This document shows positions 53,082 through 64,000 of a DNA stretch of 64,000 nt, piece by piece (the stretch's first letter is position 1; every line of letters starts with the position of its first letter). The translations under genes were made by a program, and so were the position numbers. The notes below the pieces were generated by a model, which was not told where the DNA came from, did not search any database, and saw only the letters and a list, made by a program, of their open reading frames with translations. Source of the stretch: a bacterium (GTDB lineage: Bacteria; Planctomycetota; Planctomycetia; Planctomycetales; Planctomycetaceae); the NCBI GenBank assembly GCA_016125225.1, contig WGME01000003.1:806001-870000 (forward strand), read 5' to 3'.

Positions 53082-54017
53082 CTACTGGGCCGGGATGGCT
53101 GACTCGCGGGATACGGTCGTTTCCGCCGTGGGTTGAGGCAACTTTTGCGTCAGTTCCAGATTGGTCGCCTGCAGCTTCAACACCATGTCGCGTTCTTGTC
53201 GCACTTTTTCCCGTAACTCGGCAATACTAAGCAGCACGCCATTGCGAGCTTCTTCCGTCTGTTCGAGCGGTGCAACGACGCCTTCGCGGAATTCGGCATT
53301 CAAGGCTTCGTCTTGTGCCAGTTCCGGTCCGCCAAACAGTTCCGCATTACGGACGGCGACCTGGCTTGTGGTCTCATCGAAGAGGCGGTTCTGCACGGCC
53401 ATCGTTTGCTGACGTTCAGCCAACGTTTCCTGAGCCTTGGTAAAGGCGATGGTCTGATCATCGAACTGGTCGGAATACCCCGAGGGGAGCATGCTCCGCC
53501 ATCGCCAGTTGCCGCCCTGCCAGGCAGGAATGGTGCCCCCATCGGGGAGACTCGCCTGACCCAGATCCGCGGGACGCAATCGCCAGGCGGGCAGAACCTG
53601 ACATTGATCGGCCTGGGAGGTGACAACGCGGAATGGTCCCCGATAGATCGATACTTGTGTGCCGGGGTTCTGCGGATCGTCGTACAACTGGAAGCCGTGA
53701 ATCACCATGCCTTCTTCGACACGCTGATTGGTTCCGATGCCCAGTTGCAGGCGACCTTCCGCGGCGTTCGCGGCCTGAGTATCAGCCACCCAGTAGGCTC
53801 CCCAGTCGCGCAGGGTCGTGGCGATGTCATCGCGGATGGCGACGAGTTTGGCCTGTTCTTTGACGACATCAGCCGCGAGCTTGCTGTAATCGGTATCGAA
53901 CTTCTGAGCCTTGGCCGCCCAACTGTTGCGGACCGCGATCACCTTCGCAGTCAGCACGGTTGAAGCCAGCGAAGCCAGAATGATCAGAAACGCGAAAGTC
54001 TTACCAGACCAGTGCAT
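53082..54017 (-). CDS. Membrane-anchored coiled-coil protein
   Basis: A 311-residue protein from the ATG at 54017, which has GAGG six bases upstream (an ATG at 54029 adds four residues). One N-terminal membrane helix (FAFLIILASLASTVLTAKVI) is followed by coiled coils at about 30-70 (KFDTDYSKLAADVVKEQAKL), a beta-rich central domain with GTQVSIYRGPFRVV, and a second coiled coil near the C-terminus (LLSIAELREKVRQERDMVLK). The chain would sit outside the inner membrane or inside, depending on topology. Not assigned to a named family; planctomycete-type hypothetical. Confidence 0.7.
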   Translation of the reverse strand: MHWSGKTFAFLIILASLASTVLTAKVIAVRNSWAAKAQKFDTDYSKLAADVVKEQAKLVAIRDDIATTLRDWGAYWVADTQAANAAEGRLQLGIGTNQRVEEGMVIHGFQLYDDPQNPGTQVSIYRGPFRVVTSQADQCQVLPAWRLRPADLGQASLPDGGTIPAWQGGNWRWRSMLPSGYSDQFDDQTIAFTKAQETLAERQQTMAVQNRLFDETTSQVAVRNAELFGGPELAQDEALNAEFREGVVAPLEQTEEARNGVLLSIAELREKVRQERDMVLKLQATNLELTQKLPQPTAETTVSRESAIPAQ

Positions 54018-54270
54018 ACCACACCTCAAGGAGCGTACAGCGGCGCATCGCCAGTCACATCGGCTGTTAAGGACGCAGAACTTGTATCCTCAACCGCTAA
54101 ACCGTGCGATCGCGCAAATGCTTACCTTCCAACAAGATGATAGGCCGTGGGAAAACCGCTGGTCAAGCAGATTCCGGAACCAACTCACCGGTCAGGACGA
54201 CCAGATTGGTATAACCGGCGGTGCCACGGGAAATCCAGAGGGCCTGATCGCTGCAATCGCTGTAAGCTGT

Positions 54271-55470
54271 TTATGTGGTGTAGTCGGCATTCAGCTCGAC
54301 ATATTCCTTGGTGAGATCGCTGGTCCAATAGCGGACATGGGCCGACCCGTGCGACAGCGTCAATCCAATCGTCACCTCCCGGTGGTCACGTAAACTTTGT
54401 GAGACGGCTGCCGCATCAAAGGGCAAGGGGCGACCGTTTTCATAGAGTGGGTAGCCGTTCATCACCAGCGAGACTTCTTCTTCTCGCAACGGGACGCCAG
54501 CATAGCCTGCCGCCGACACGATGCGGCCCCAGTTCGGGTCGGCACCGCAGATTGCGGTTTTCACCAGGGCACTGTTGGCAACAGATTCGGCAATTTTGAA
54601 AGCTTCCTCGCGGGTGCGGCATCCCACGACATCAATCTGCACGAAGTGATGCGCCCCTTCCGCGTCCTGAATGATGGCCATCGCCAGCTCTTGTGCGACC
54701 TCATTCAGTGCGGTTTGAAAGGCTTCCAAATCCGCGGGGGAACCAGGACCAACTCCGGCCGCCCCATTGGCTAGCAGCATCACCGAATCGCTGGTACTTT
54801 CATGCCCATCGACACTGATGCAATTGAAGCTGTCCTGCACGGCGAGCCGGATGCACGCGGCCGCATCATCGGATTTCAGGTCGGCGTCGGTGAGGATCGC
54901 GCACAGCATGGTGGCCATGTTCGGAGCGATCATCGCCGCCCCTTTGCAGACGCCGGTCACCCGGACCGTGGTTCCCGACAACTTGATCGTGCGCGTCGAG
55001 AGCTTCGGCACGGTGTCGGTTGTCATCATGGCCAGGGCGGCATCGTGCAGACCATCGGCGGTGGCGGCTAACGCGGTGTATGCCTTCGCGATGCCATTTT
55101 GAATCCGGTCCATGGGCAGGAACCGGCCGATCACACCGGTCGAGGCGACCAGTACATCGAGCTTATCGCAGCCGATGAGTCCCGCCGCCGCCGCCGTCAT
55201 GGCTTCGGCATCGGCCAGGCCCTGCTCTCCGGTGCAGGCGTTGGAGTTGCCCGAATTGATGAGAATCGCCCGCGCGGTGGAACGCGGCAGTCGACCACGC
55301 GTCACCTTCACAGGCGCGCCACACACCAGGTTCGTGGTAAACACCCCCGCCGCCGCACAGGGACGGTCCGAGACGAATAACGCCACATCCTTCTTCGGGG
55401 AACTGGGATCTTTTACTCCGCAGGTCACACCGCAGGCGGAGAATCCGAGAGGCAACGGAACAGCAGTCAT
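54271..55470 (-). CDS. argJ: Bifunctional glutamate N-acetyltransferase/ornithine acetyltransferase ArgJ
   Basis: A 399-residue arginine-biosynthesis enzyme that moves acetyl groups between N-acetylornithine and glutamate. It is made as a precursor that cuts itself before Thr187 in KGAAMIAPNMATMLCAILTD; that motif and the downstream DSFNCISVDGHESTSDSVML are the family signature. Other motifs are VFTTNLVCGAPVKVTRGR, LINSGNSNACTGEQG, DTVPKLSTRTI and GADPNWGRIVSAAGYAG. The gene is complete. The 250 bases after its stop hold no gene. Confidence 0.96.
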   Translation of the reverse strand: MTAVPLPLGFSACGVTCGVKDPSSPKKDVALFVSDRPCAAAGVFTTNLVCGAPVKVTRGRLPRSTARAILINSGNSNACTGEQGLADAEAMTAAAAGLIGCDKLDVLVASTGVIGRFLPMDRIQNGIAKAYTALAATADGLHDAALAMMTTDTVPKLSTRTIKLSGTTVRVTGVCKGAAMIAPNMATMLCAILTDADLKSDDAAACIRLAVQDSFNCISVDGHESTSDSVMLLANGAAGVGPGSPADLEAFQTALNEVAQELAMAIIQDAEGAHHFVQIDVVGCRTREEAFKIAESVANSALVKTAICGADPNWGRIVSAAGYAGVPLREEEVSLVMNGYPLYENGRPLPFDAAAVSQSLRDHREVTIGLTLSHGSAHVRYWTSDLTKEYVELNADYTT

Positions 55471-55585
55471 GCTTGGCGTTTCTTGTGAAAGACGGTGAGT
55501 TCAATCCCTTGAACCGACAACGTACCGACCCACGCAGACGCCGCCAAGGGTCACGAGGTTCGCGATGTTCCCGTCCAACCATCCG

Positions 55586-58500
55586 TTACGGCTGCACCAC
55601 ACGCTGACGATACTTTTCGTACAGTCGAGTCTGTCGGCTTTCGGGGCGGAAGGGTTTTCCGCCGATGATCACGCCTTTCACTTGAGAGGTGACCTGCAGC
55701 GGCGAGCCATCGAGAATCACCAGGTCGGCCCGTTTGCCCGGCGTGATCGAACCGCACTGGTCGGCAATCCCCAGAATTTCCGCCGCAGCCAAGGTGACAC
55801 TTCGCAGTGCGGCTTCTTCGGGCAATCCAAACGCGACAGCCATGCCCGCCTCAAACGGAGCGTTGCGGCTGTTGGAGGCATTGTCCGAGCGAATCGCGAA
55901 CTTGACTCCGGCTTCCTGCAAACGGCCGGGGTTCGCATAGGTCGCATCATACGGATCGAACTCATAGGTCGGTTCCCGCATCACGGGTCCGACAATGACC
56001 GGGATCTCTTTAGACTTCAGTTGATCGGCCACTTTCCAGGCATCGCTCGCCCCACACAGGACGATTTTCAGCTTTTCCAACTCGGCAAACTTGATCGCCT
56101 CTACGAGTTGCTGCTCGGTCTGGGCTTCGATGAAGACCGGCTTTTCGCCACGGACATACGGCCGCAGGGCTTCATAACGCGGATCGACGACGCGATCGAG
56201 CCCCCCGGCTTCCGCGGCGGCAGAACGGGCGGCATCGTAAACGCGGGCCTGCTTCAGCCAGTCGCGCAGTTGTTCGACCTGATCTTTGTTGTTCTTGTAG
56301 CCGGGCCAGTGAATCTGCAGACCACAGGCATCGACCAGCACCATTTCCGGGGCCGTCCAGCCTGCCAGTGTCATGACGGAACTCTGTCCGGAGATCACGC
56401 CCGACGTCGGACGAATCAGTGCCGTCGTGATGCCACCGGCCCGTGCGACAGGGATTAACTCCGAATCGGGATTGATGGCCACACCGGCCCGCAAATCGGG
56501 TTGATAGACGCCCGTTTCATCATAGTCGTGAGTTTCCACGACCTTGCCGATTTCCGTGATGCCCGCCGTGGTCCCGGAATCAATCAGACCGGGATAGACC
56601 TGTAAGCCGTCCAGATTCACCACTTGAACATCCGCCGGAATGGCCGGCAGGTTACTGACCGTGGTGATTTTGCCATCTTCGATCACGATCACGCCGTGCT
56701 CGATGGTCGGCCCATCGACCGGGTGGATCTGTGCATTGATCAGGGCATAGCGTCCCAGCGAAAGATTGGGCCAATCGATCACCGCTTTACGATCACTGGC
56801 AGCGGGCAGATGCACTTCGCGAGGTTTCGCCGAGTGTTCCAGACCGGCAGTGGACATGGCTGTCGGTTGTTTTTCACGGACAAAGACAGGTTCCCCGGCG
56901 ATCAACGTCAATTCGCAACGGGCGAAAGTGTTGAGCGGGTGTCCGTTGTAAATCGCCAGATCGGCCTGTTTGCCGACTTCAATCGAACCGACCCGGTCCT
57001 CGATTCCCAGTTCCCGCGCGGGGTTCAGCGTGACGAGTGACAACGCCTGTTCGGCGGGCAGGTTGCCATACCGCACGGTCTTGGCGGCTTCCTGATTGAG
57101 ATGCCGCATCAATTCGTCGTTGTCACTTTTAATGACGACATTCGCACCGGCTTCGTGCAGCAACGCGGCGTTGTACGGGGTGGCATCGTAGGCTTCGACT
57201 TTGTACGCCCACCAGTCGGCGAAGGTGCTGCAACTGGCTCCGTGAGCCACAATTTCGGGGGCGACTTTGTACCCTTCCAGCACGTGCTGTAGTGACCAGA
57301 CCCGCAGGCCATGCTGATTCGCCACCCGCAATAACATCAGGATTTCATCGGAGCGGTAGCAATGGCTGTGGATGAACTTTTCCTGACTCAGAATATCGGC
57401 CAGGGCTTCCAACCGCAGATCATGCCGGGGGGGGAGCAGTGACGACTTCCGGGTCTCATCCTCTTTGATGAGTTGCTCGTACTGTTGCCAGTCGCGACGG
57501 TACTCCAGTGCTTCGATGAAGGCCCGCTGCAAGGTGGCTTCGACACCCAACCGGGTATTGGGAAAACGCCCGCGACGGAATTTGACGTTTTCCCCCAACG
57601 CAAACTTCACACCAGAGTGAGCCCGCGGCAACAGGTGCTCGGCCGCCGTGGCTCCATGCTTGAGTTGCACCACGGCATCTTGCCCACCAATGACGTTGGC
57701 CGAACCGTGCAGCAGACGAATTGTGGTGACACCTCCGGCAGCCGCCCGGTATTCCTGGGCATCGTGCGTGTTAATCGTATCCTGCACACGCACTTCACAG
57801 ACGATCGAATGCGTGGCCTCGTTCACGCCCCCGAGTCCGTTGGAGATCATGATGTGGCTGTGCGTGTCGATAATGCCCGGCATGATCCAGCGGCCAGTGG
57901 CATCGATCACGGTCATTTCCGGTTCGGGTTGAAGATCGGGGCCGATGGCTGCGATCTTGCCCTCTTTGATCAGCAGCGACTGTTGTTCCAGCGTGGTCCC
58001 CAGACCCGTGATGATCGTGCCCCCTTTGATGAAGACATTCCCTTGGGTGGTGAGCGGTCGGGCCTTCCGATCATCCGGGAATTCCAAGGGGCGAGTGGCT
58101 GTCTTGCTTTCAGTGGGCTTGGTGACATCTGTGACGGCCGAAACCGGACCATCGGCTTCGTCGACCCCTTCAATGGTTTCCATCTGTACCGGGCCGGTTG
58201 ATTGGGCCGTGTTCTCGGGACGACGTTTGGCCGTGAAGGCCGCCGGTGATCCGAAGGGGGATTTCACCGTGCCGGTCAGGGTGTCATCTTGCAATTGACC
58301 CGAGAATTTGAGAACGACACTGCGGTCACCCGCACCAATGGCGATCTCGAAATCCAGTTGCGACCCACTCACCCGACCATTCTGAATGAGACCGCTTCCC
58401 TGGCCACTTTCGAACCGGCCCGCGAATCCACTGCCGCTGCTGTGGATGGTGAGTGTTCCCGGGAGTGGTGTGTCGTCGGACTCGATCGTGACCTCCCAGG

Positions 58501-59923
58501 TCCCGGCCAATTCGGGGGCTGGAGTTGCCATCGCGCTCGGAGCCAGGGGGTTGGCATCCTTGTTGAACTCAAAGCGTTCGCCACGCACGATCACATACCG
58601 CACCTTGGTTTGTTCGTGCTCCAATGGCCCGGTGGTGATCGTGAAATTGGCCAGCAAGCCGGGAGCGATGCGACCCAACTGTTGATCGAGGCCGAGGATC
58701 GCCGCCGGTTGTGTCGTGAGGCTGGCCAGAATTGCATCGGCCTTCATGCCTTGGGCAGTCAACTGCTTGATGGCTCCCCAAAGATCGTTGGGTGACTTCA
58801 ACCCCTCGGTGGACCATCCGACCCGGTGTCCTGCGGCTTGCAGTTTGACGGCTGTTGCCACACGGTCCCGCCATTGCTGCCGCTTCCATTCCAAGACCGT
58901 TTGCGGATCATCGATGTGCGGGAACGGCGATTTTTCGTCCCCTTTGTCCGCTTTGGGTTCTTCCCCCCAATTCAGGGCCAGCAACCAGTCGGCCGATTCT
59001 TCTCCGAACAACGGTAGCGTCTTGGCGGCGTCACGTCCTCCCCAGTAGACGGGCCGTAACTGATATTCGCTAACCAATCGCCGGGCTCGCTCGACATCGT
59101 CCCGGGTCTCCACTTCGAAGAGACTCCGCATGGGGCCGTTTCGCAAACCCTGCATCGCGGTCCAGACGGGGTCCACGGGGGGGGCTTCAATGCCGGGGAT
59201 CGATGTTTCATACAGCTTCTGCTGAAGCGCGTGCCGTTCCGCATCAGCAAAGTGCTGCCGCAGATGGGCAAAGGCTCCCATCAATGTGCTGGGGTATTCG
59301 CCCCCATGACGATCCCAGAGCCGCACGGTCATCATGACTGCCGGGGCGAGCATCGCCTCTCGCGGAGGACGGCCATCGAGCAGCAGGCAGGCCGATTGTC
59401 CGCTCAGGATTCGCCCCGTTGGCGTTACATGCACCAGACAGAACCCGGCTTGTCGAAACTTGTCGAGATCGCCCTTCCCCCATTTCATCGCACTGCCGAC
59501 GGACCACTGTGGCGTCAGCCCACTGTGTTCATCGGGATAGACGCTGATGAGAGGCTGTCGGGACGCATCCACCGGGGCCTGGGTGACGGTGGGTAAAGCG
59601 ACGCTCGAATCAATCAAAGCAGAGGACGCGGCATCCATGAAACCGGCGTAGACCGTGAGCCCCTGCAGATCAACCGTTTCGGCATCGGGCGGGATCGTGA
59701 CATCGGAGCCCACCGCCTCGATTCGGCCGTCGCGTACCAGGATGGTTCCGTCTTCAATGAGGTGTCCCGGTTCGGTGACGACGCGTGCATGCTGCAGGGC
59801 CAACGCCGCGACCTGGAATCCCGGCTGATCGTCAGCGCCAGCCAGATTCTCCGCCGCTGTGAAGAGCGCCGTGCCAAAGATGAAGAGCCAGAGAGGCGAA
59901 CGAACAGACCACAGCAGCGACAT
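55586..59923 (-). CDS. Giant secreted protein with three amidohydrolase-like modules
   Basis: A 1445-residue exported protein; the ATG at 59923 starts a signal peptide (LLWSVRSPLWLFIFGTALFT), while a longer frame to 60193 adds 90 unlikely residues. Module 1 (about 30-470) is amidohydrolase-like but with LTVYAGFMDAASSAL in place of the metal-binding PGxxDxHxH. A small beta domain (about 475-580) resembles a lipocalin or calycin. Module 2 (about 610-1000) keeps the metal site IIDTHSHIM near residue 684 and SQEKFIHSHCYRSDEILML. Module 3 (about 1030-1430) has QVYPGLIDSGTTAGITEIGK, again without the His pair. So only the middle module should be catalytic. Substrate is unknown; imidazolonepropionase/dihydroorotase-like cyclic amides are candidates. 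It is separated from rho by a kilobase. Confidence 0.88.
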   Translation of the reverse strand: MSLLWSVRSPLWLFIFGTALFTAAENLAGADDQPGFQVAALALQHARVVTEPGHLIEDGTILVRDGRIEAVGSDVTIPPDAETVDLQGLTVYAGFMDAASSALIDSSVALPTVTQAPVDASRQPLISVYPDEHSGLTPQWSVGSAMKWGKGDLDKFRQAGFCLVHVTPTGRILSGQSACLLLDGRPPREAMLAPAVMMTVRLWDRHGGEYPSTLMGAFAHLRQHFADAERHALQQKLYETSIPGIEAPPVDPVWTAMQGLRNGPMRSLFEVETRDDVERARRLVSEYQLRPVYWGGRDAAKTLPLFGEESADWLLALNWGEEPKADKGDEKSPFPHIDDPQTVLEWKRQQWRDRVATAVKLQAAGHRVGWSTEGLKSPNDLWGAIKQLTAQGMKADAILASLTTQPAAILGLDQQLGRIAPGLLANFTITTGPLEHEQTKVRYVIVRGERFEFNKDANPLAPSAMATPAPELAGTWEVTIESDDTPLPGTLTIHSSGSGFAGRFESGQGSGLIQNGRVSGSQLDFEIAIGAGDRSVVLKFSGQLQDDTLTGTVKSPFGSPAAFTAKRRPENTAQSTGPVQMETIEGVDEADGPVSAVTDVTKPTESKTATRPLEFPDDRKARPLTTQGNVFIKGGTIITGLGTTLEQQSLLIKEGKIAAIGPDLQPEPEMTVIDATGRWIMPGIIDTHSHIMISNGLGGVNEATHSIVCEVRVQDTINTHDAQEYRAAAGGVTTIRLLHGSANVIGGQDAVVQLKHGATAAEHLLPRAHSGVKFALGENVKFRRGRFPNTRLGVEATLQRAFIEALEYRRDWQQYEQLIKEDETRKSSLLPPRHDLRLEALADILSQEKFIHSHCYRSDEILMLLRVANQHGLRVWSLQHVLEGYKVAPEIVAHGASCSTFADWWAYKVEAYDATPYNAALLHEAGANVVIKSDNDELMRHLNQEAAKTVRYGNLPAEQALSLVTLNPARELGIEDRVGSIEVGKQADLAIYNGHPLNTFARCELTLIAGEPVFVREKQPTAMSTAGLEHSAKPREVHLPAASDRKAVIDWPNLSLGRYALINAQIHPVDGPTIEHGVIVIEDGKITTVSNLPAIPADVQVVNLDGLQVYPGLIDSGTTAGITEIGKVVETHDYDETGVYQPDLRAGVAINPDSELIPVARAGGITTALIRPTSGVISGQSSVMTLAGWTAPEMVLVDACGLQIHWPGYKNNKDQVEQLRDWLKQARVYDAARSAAAEAGGLDRVVDPRYEALRPYVRGEKPVFIEAQTEQQLVEAIKFAELEKLKIVLCGASDAWKVADQLKSKEIPVIVGPVMREPTYEFDPYDATYANPGRLQEAGVKFAIRSDNASNSRNAPFEAGMAVAFGLPEEAALRSVTLAAAEILGIADQCGSITPGKRADLVILDGSPLQVTSQVKGVIIGGKPFRPESRQTRLYEKYRQRVVQP

Positions 59924-60939
59924 CAGCACATTCCGTTGAAGGCCATCATTTACAGGGGCGGAACAGAAAACGTGCCAGATTGGCCGCACCTCTGGCTCTG
60001 GTTGGATTGTTAATACGGTAACGGTGCCCGAGGGGCTGTGACCAGCAGGAGTCAGGATGGATGAAAACTTTGTGGGAAGGGAAAAGTCTTGAATTGACAC
60101 ACCGGGGGGATTCGATATGATAATCCATAGGTTCTTGCGGGGATGTAATATCCCTGAGTGATAGCAGGTCGCACTTCTGTAGCGACCCGACATTGAGCTG
60201 TCGATCTACAGACGTGGATGGAAGTTCAGTCACCCATCAGTTCTTCCGGTCTTGGGGAACTGATAATTGTTGGTTGACCTCTGGGCAGTTTTGGCTGGCA
60301 GGTCGCCACTCCGGGTGGATCGCTTGTCGGGAAGTGATGGGAAGCTCTGTGATTCCGTCTGTTGAATGAGTGGAGTTGCTCATTCGCTGGGGCTTGTTCT
60401 TCTTGGTTCAGGGGACGATGTGACGCGTTAGGGGTCTCGCCTGTGTGCGAACTGACCAACGCTGATCGTCAACATGCCGTTCCTCCCGTGCATGTGAGGA
60501 ATTCCGTCTGTTATTGGGCTGCCTGTAGTCGGAACTGTTTCCGGCCAGTCTCAGCCACTGAAATTGGCAGGCCTCGCGTGCCGGAATCAGGCAGCCAGGT
60601 GGAGATCGACGTTCGAACGCTCCGTTCTGGCTCGATGAAGACTCTCACCAGTCAAGGCAAATTTTGAGAGTGGCAATTGCAGTATGCATCTGTTGCCTCA
60701 GTGTTTGACGAATTTTTCTTGCGTTCCTGCAGTGAGCAAATGGTCACGGTGCCGGCGGGGGTTGACGCCCCGTTTGTCTCCCGTTGTGCCGCTGACGTTT
60801 TCCGTTCTGTTTCACAACCTTTGCATCGGGATTGAAACCATCTTCAATCTGGGGCCGTTTCGGCCGGGACTCTGGCTCTGTTTTGACCAGATCTCTGACT
60901 CTTGCCATCTCCCTAATGCCTTCATCTGGAATTTACGGC
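59924..60939. other. Long rho leader and divergent promoter region
   Basis: About one kilobase without a credible independent gene. GGCTGCCTG (60517-60525) and CAGGCAGCC (60588-60596) are perfect nine-base arms, with CCGGC (60541-60545) and GCCGG (60579-60583) nested inside, a possible structured RNA in the rho leader. A frame at 60684-60947 (87 residues, ATG start) overlaps the rho ATG by eight bases; it could be an upstream peptide but looks random, with no ribosome-binding site. Rho genes are often autoregulated through their leaders. Confidence 0.4.
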
Positions 60940-62898
<1,959 letters not shown>

Positions 62899-62928
62899 CC
62901 AACATCGTGACTTTCAAAGTCACCAATG

Positions 62929-62972
62929 AGCCGCGAGGCAACGCCGAGCGCTGAGTCGATCTCAGCGCTCGG
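62929..62972 (+). terminator. Intrinsic terminator of rho, part of repeat family copy 3
   Basis: Bases 62929-62956 are copy 3 of the repeat (agccgcgaggcaacgccgag, then cgctgagt). In this copy it forms a hairpin: CCGAGCGCTGAG (62944-62955), loop TCGAT, CTCAGCGCTCGG (62961-62972), followed by TTTCATTTT. A 12-base perfect stem and a T-rich tail make this a convincing Rho-independent terminator. It also lies just before the stop of the convergent cytochrome gene, so it may work in both directions. Confidence 0.85.
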
Positions 62973-62974
62973 TT

Positions 62975-64000
62975 TCATTTTGCTGATTCAACTATGCGGT
63001 CCCGATGCCATTTCGCTCGGTCATGCTTGCCCATCCGCTCAAAATGCTCAGCCAGAAACGTATGCACTTTACTCAACCGAGGATTGATCGCAACGGCTTG
63101 CTCAAGTGCGTGAATTTCTAGCTTTGAATCACCCAGATGCCGGGCACAGTCGGCATAGGCCAGCCAGTCGCCCGCTGACCTACGGGATTGAGTCAGCAGC
63201 AAAAATGACTCAGCGGCCTGTTTGTAGTCACCTCGATTTGCATAACCGACGGCCAGAATATAACGCGTATTGGCCCATTCCTTAGCGGGCAGTTCGCCCT
63301 GGCTGAAGGCTTCCCTTGCGAAGTCCAGACTTTCTGATGCGCCAAACTCAAAGCTCATGCGAGCCAGAGCCGCGAGAATCTGGGGGTCTGTAGTTCCCTG
63401 TTCATCCAGTTCGGCCAGACGCATCGCAGCTTGGTCCCAGGCACGTTGTCGAATGCCCGGGTCATCACTTTCCATCGCAATCTGAAACCATGCCAACGAT
63501 AAATCCCGTTCTAATTCCGCCGCATTTGTTGCGTCATCTGTCAGCACTGGTGTCAAATCAGATTGAGGTAAAGCAGCGGGTGTCTCGTCGTTGGGGCGAC
63601 GCATTATTCGATGATGTGTGAATGCATGGTGGGGAATATCGGTCCCTGTGCGAGGCATGTGGCATTCGATGCAATTGTCGGCAGGTTTCGTCGCTTGGCG
63701 CTCAAGCAAGGGGTTGCTGCAATCACTCTCTTGATGACAGCTCAGGCAGACTTGCCGGTACTTTGTTTCACTCATTTCTGCTGAAGTGGTATCGTGCGGA
63801 TGATGGCAGGTGACACATGTCAGACTATCCGACTTGCGGTAACAGGCGCTCAGGAGCAACTGCTCGGCGTGACCAACCACGGTCATCGACGAATCCGTAG
63901 AGAAACGAAAGTCTCTGCGGAATTCTGTTAACGGATGTCCTGGCACAAAGTCGCCATATTCATGTCCGTCCGCTGGAACTTGAGCGTCAGACCGCAGATG
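62975..64000 (-). CDS. Multihaem cytochrome with TPR-like repeats, 5' end outside the window
   Basis: The frame is open to the right edge (last residues read HLRSDAQVPADGHEYGDF...), so the start lies beyond the window; a GTG at 63946 is the first internal start but is not needed. Visible part: about 341 residues. Three CxxCH haem sites are seen: CVTCHHPHDTTSAEMS, CLSCHQESDC and CIECHMPRTGTDIPH; distal His residues such as HHAFTHHRIMRR may be axial ligands. The C-terminal two thirds are TPR-like helices (AESFLLLTQSRRSAGDWLAY, LEIHALEQAVAINPRLSKVH, TFLAEHFERMGKHDRAKWHR). Cytochrome-TPR proteins of this kind work in periplasmic respiratory or nitrogen redox chains; the acceptor is unknown. Further haems may lie upstream. 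Confidence 0.8.
   Translation of the reverse strand, partial: HLRSDAQVPADGHEYGDFVPGHPLTEFRRDFRFSTDSSMTVVGHAEQLLLSACYRKSDSLTCVTCHHPHDTTSAEMSETKYRQVCLSCHQESDCSNPLLERQATKPADNCIECHMPRTGTDIPHHAFTHHRIMRRPNDETPAALPQSDLTPVLTDDATNAAELERDLSLAWFQIAMESDDPGIRQRAWDQAAMRLAELDEQGTTDPQILAALARMSFEFGASESLDFAREAFSQGELPAKEWANTRYILAVGYANRGDYKQAAESFLLLTQSRRSAGDWLAYADCARHLGDSKLEIHALEQAVAINPRLSKVHTFLAEHFERMGKHDRAKWHRDRIVESAK

Overview
The window looks like a chromosomal segment from a planctomycete (phylum Planctomycetota, probably Planctomycetaceae or a related family). The evidence is two gene sets of the DUF1549/DUF1553 plus DUF1501 type, a very large secreted PVC-type protein with a C-terminal haem site, a triple amidohydrolase, long signal-peptide proteins of unknown function, loosely packed genes and GC-rich codon use. 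There is no phage, insertion sequence, CRISPR array, rRNA or tRNA gene that I can see. Most of the window is ordinary core genome with a few accessory or unusual loci.

Layout. 1-4 kb: the end of an unknown gene, a DUF1549/DUF1553 protein, a frameshifted DUF4160 gene overlapping a DUF2442 gene (a putative toxin-antitoxin-like pair), then DUF1501. 4-10 kb: an S41 protease translationally coupled to a beta-propeller, then a 1003-residue secreted haem protein. 10-14 kb: a TIM-barrel isomerase, a HEAT-repeat protein, a small membrane protein and a voltage-sensor-only membrane protein. 14-19 kb: sufU-sufS facing an ispG-P1B ATPase pair. 19-26.6 kb: a Tad-type pilus/secretion locus (cpaA, tadE, cpaB, tadG, cpaF, tadB, tadC) on the minus strand, running into ispG. 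27-33 kb: a secreted protein, an acyltransferase, divergent epmB and efp, a small coiled-coil membrane protein and miaB. 33-37.5 kb: the second DUF1501 plus DUF1549/1553 pair, this one with an N-terminal cytochrome module. 37.6-43.7 kb: a receiver-ATPase fusion with a Glu at the phosphorylation site, a class I amidotransferase-like protein without its Cys, tsaE, a prenyltransferase-repeat protein, an AT-richer two-gene island (DUF6338-like plus a proline-rich protein), a gamma-glutamylcyclotransferase-like gene and tadA (tRNA deaminase). 43.8-54 kb: KDG kinase-like, PAP2 phosphatase, GT39 glycosyltransferase, an LptF/G permease, a thioredoxin-like lipid-envelope-type protein, a short LeuA-like enzyme, a rhomboid protease and a coiled-coil protein. 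54-64 kb: argJ, the triple amidohydrolase, rho with a long disordered N-terminus, and the incomplete gene of a multihaem cytochrome with TPR-like repeats.

How the genes fit together. Several neighbourhoods make functional sense: EF-P with its lysine aminomutase; Fe-S assembly (SufU/SufS) beside the Fe-S enzyme IspG and a P1B-4 type metal exporter; and the Tad assembly platform with its own prepilin peptidase and pseudopilin, although no Flp pilin, secretin or CpaE/TadZ is visible here. The most unusual things I found are the voltage-sensor-only protein with a C-terminal coiled coil, the degenerate/active/degenerate amidohydrolase array, the Asp-to-Glu receiver fused to an anti-sigma-type ATPase, the Cys-less C26 homologue, and a short repeat family found just after the stop codons of efp, tadA and rho. 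All functional statements come from reading the sequence without searches. Start sites were moved from the longest possible reading frame where ribosome-binding sites, signal peptides or overlaps argued for it.
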